Assembly (NCBI RefSeq): GCF_018129025.1 | Contig: NZ_JAAEDI010000027.1 | Location: 22,569 to 86,568 of the forward strand | Origin: Neoroseomonas terrae | GTDB lineage: Bacteria; Pseudomonadota; Alphaproteobacteria; Acetobacterales; Acetobacteraceae | Direction: 5' to 3' | Length of the DNA: 64,000 bases | Shown here: positions 63,685 through 64,000 of the stretch, piece after piece | How positions within the stretch are numbered: the first letter of the stretch is position 1 | How the letters are laid out: every line of letters begins with the position of its first letter | Translations under genes and position numbers: made by a program | The notes under the pieces: generated by a model | Database searches by the model: none | What the model saw: the letters and a program-made list of their open reading frames with translations, nothing else | Told to the model about the DNA's origin: nothing

Positions 63685-64000
63685 GTGGGCCTGCCCGCCT
63701 GGACTGCACGGATGGACCTGAACCGCTGGGGCTGGGTCTCTGCGGGGCTGCACGCGCTGATTCTCGGGATCGGCGTGCTGTTCGTGCTGGCCCGCACCAT
63801 CCCCGAACCCGAGGACCAGGGCATCGCCATCGAGCTGGTGACGCCTGGGCCGGCCCAGCTTGCCCAGGCGGATGTGCCGCGGCCGATTGCGGCACCGCCG
63901 ACCCCCGACGCGCCCACCGAGCCGACGACGCCCGAGCCGCCGGCGCCCGAGCCGCCGCGCAACGCGCCGCCTGAACCGCCGCCACCACCCCCGCCGCCGC
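63685..64000 (+). CDS. tolA: TolA-like protein, N-terminal part (cut by window edge)
   Basis: The last 316 bases encode an N-terminal cytosolic tail (MDLNRWGW), one membrane anchor (WVSAGLHALILGIGVLFVLA) and then a periplasmic stretch that becomes extremely Pro/Glu-rich (PEPPAPEPP). Position after tolQ-tolR and the anchor type identify TolA, which links the inner-membrane motor to Pal and TolB. The GTG is preceded by GGGAGCGGAGG; an ATG nine codons later is also possible. The rest is beyond the window. Confidence 0.87.
   Translation, partial: MGLPAWTARMDLNRWGWVSAGLHALILGIGVLFVLARTIPEPEDQGIAIELVTPGPAQLAQADVPRPIAAPPTPDAPTEPTTPEPPAPEPPRNAPPEPPPPPPPP

Overview
The window is a contiguous piece of a high-GC (roughly 70 %) bacterial chromosome, densely coded on both strands with many 4-bp ATGA/GTGA stop-start overlaps and frequent GTG starts. 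The gene content points to an alphaproteobacterium, most likely an Acetobacteraceae/Roseomonas-like rhizosphere, soil or water organism. The grounds are Bug-type solute receptors beside catabolic genes, a tad locus of alphaproteobacterial type, a complete ccoNOQP-GHIS cluster behind an FNR-type site, an alphaproteobacterial LexA motif, zapA-6S RNA-fau gene order, and the ruvCAB-ybgC-tolQRA order. The family-level assignment is inference; no rRNA gene is present.

Layout. 1-2.3 kb: leucine biosynthesis (leuC-leuD-leuB, minus strand, leuB cut by the window edge). 2.5-4.4 kb: a Bug receptor and an isocitrate lyase/PEP mutase-family lyase. 5-14.9 kb: a Flp/Tad pilus locus in one direction (two Flp pilins, CpaA prepilin peptidase, CpaB, CpaC secretin, a short CpaD-like lipoprotein, CpaE, CpaF ATPase, TadB, TadC, TadD), which would build a secreted adhesive pilus; no TadE/F/G-type pseudopilins are present here. 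14.9-21.2 kb: mixed accessory genes (GT87 glycosyltransferase, lytic transglycosylase, second Bug receptor, SDR, Hint-domain protein, GNAT). 21.5-24 kb: vitamin B6 genes pdxA-pdxJ with an alpha/beta hydrolase. 24-35 kb: high-affinity cbb3 cytochrome oxidase structural genes (ccoNOQP) followed by maturation genes (ccoGHIS) and an extra two-helix membrane protein, with a perfect FNR-like box upstream of ccoN and a TauE/SafE-type membrane protein nearby.

35-41 kb: an Lrp regulator divergent from a large fused indolepyruvate:ferredoxin oxidoreductase, an acyl-CoA dehydrogenase and a flavin-binding PPOX protein. 41-45 kb is the most accessory-looking part: a 978-residue RTX-like protein built of about seventeen 46-residue units, a Tat-signal protein with seven DPxDPPG repeats, and a 62-codon ORF with a C-terminal hydrophobic helix directly behind a perfect GTTC-N7-GTTC LexA-type box. 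45-52 kb: DsbA-like oxidoreductase, serine hydrolase, TauD-type dioxygenase, FkbM methyltransferase, thiE, a VOC protein, a CatB-type acetyltransferase and class I fructose-bisphosphate aldolase.

52-64 kb is housekeeping: zapA, a probable 6S RNA with a strong terminator, fau, a YmdB-type phosphodiesterase, a nucleobase permease with an odd C-terminal domain, an SDR, yebC, a sulfotransferase-like gene, ruvC, ruvA, ruvB, ybgC, tolQ, tolR and the start of tolA. A 226-bp multi-hairpin element sits between ruvC and ruvA, and its core palindrome recurs at 18.6 kb. I found no rRNA, tRNA, CRISPR array, insertion sequence or prophage.
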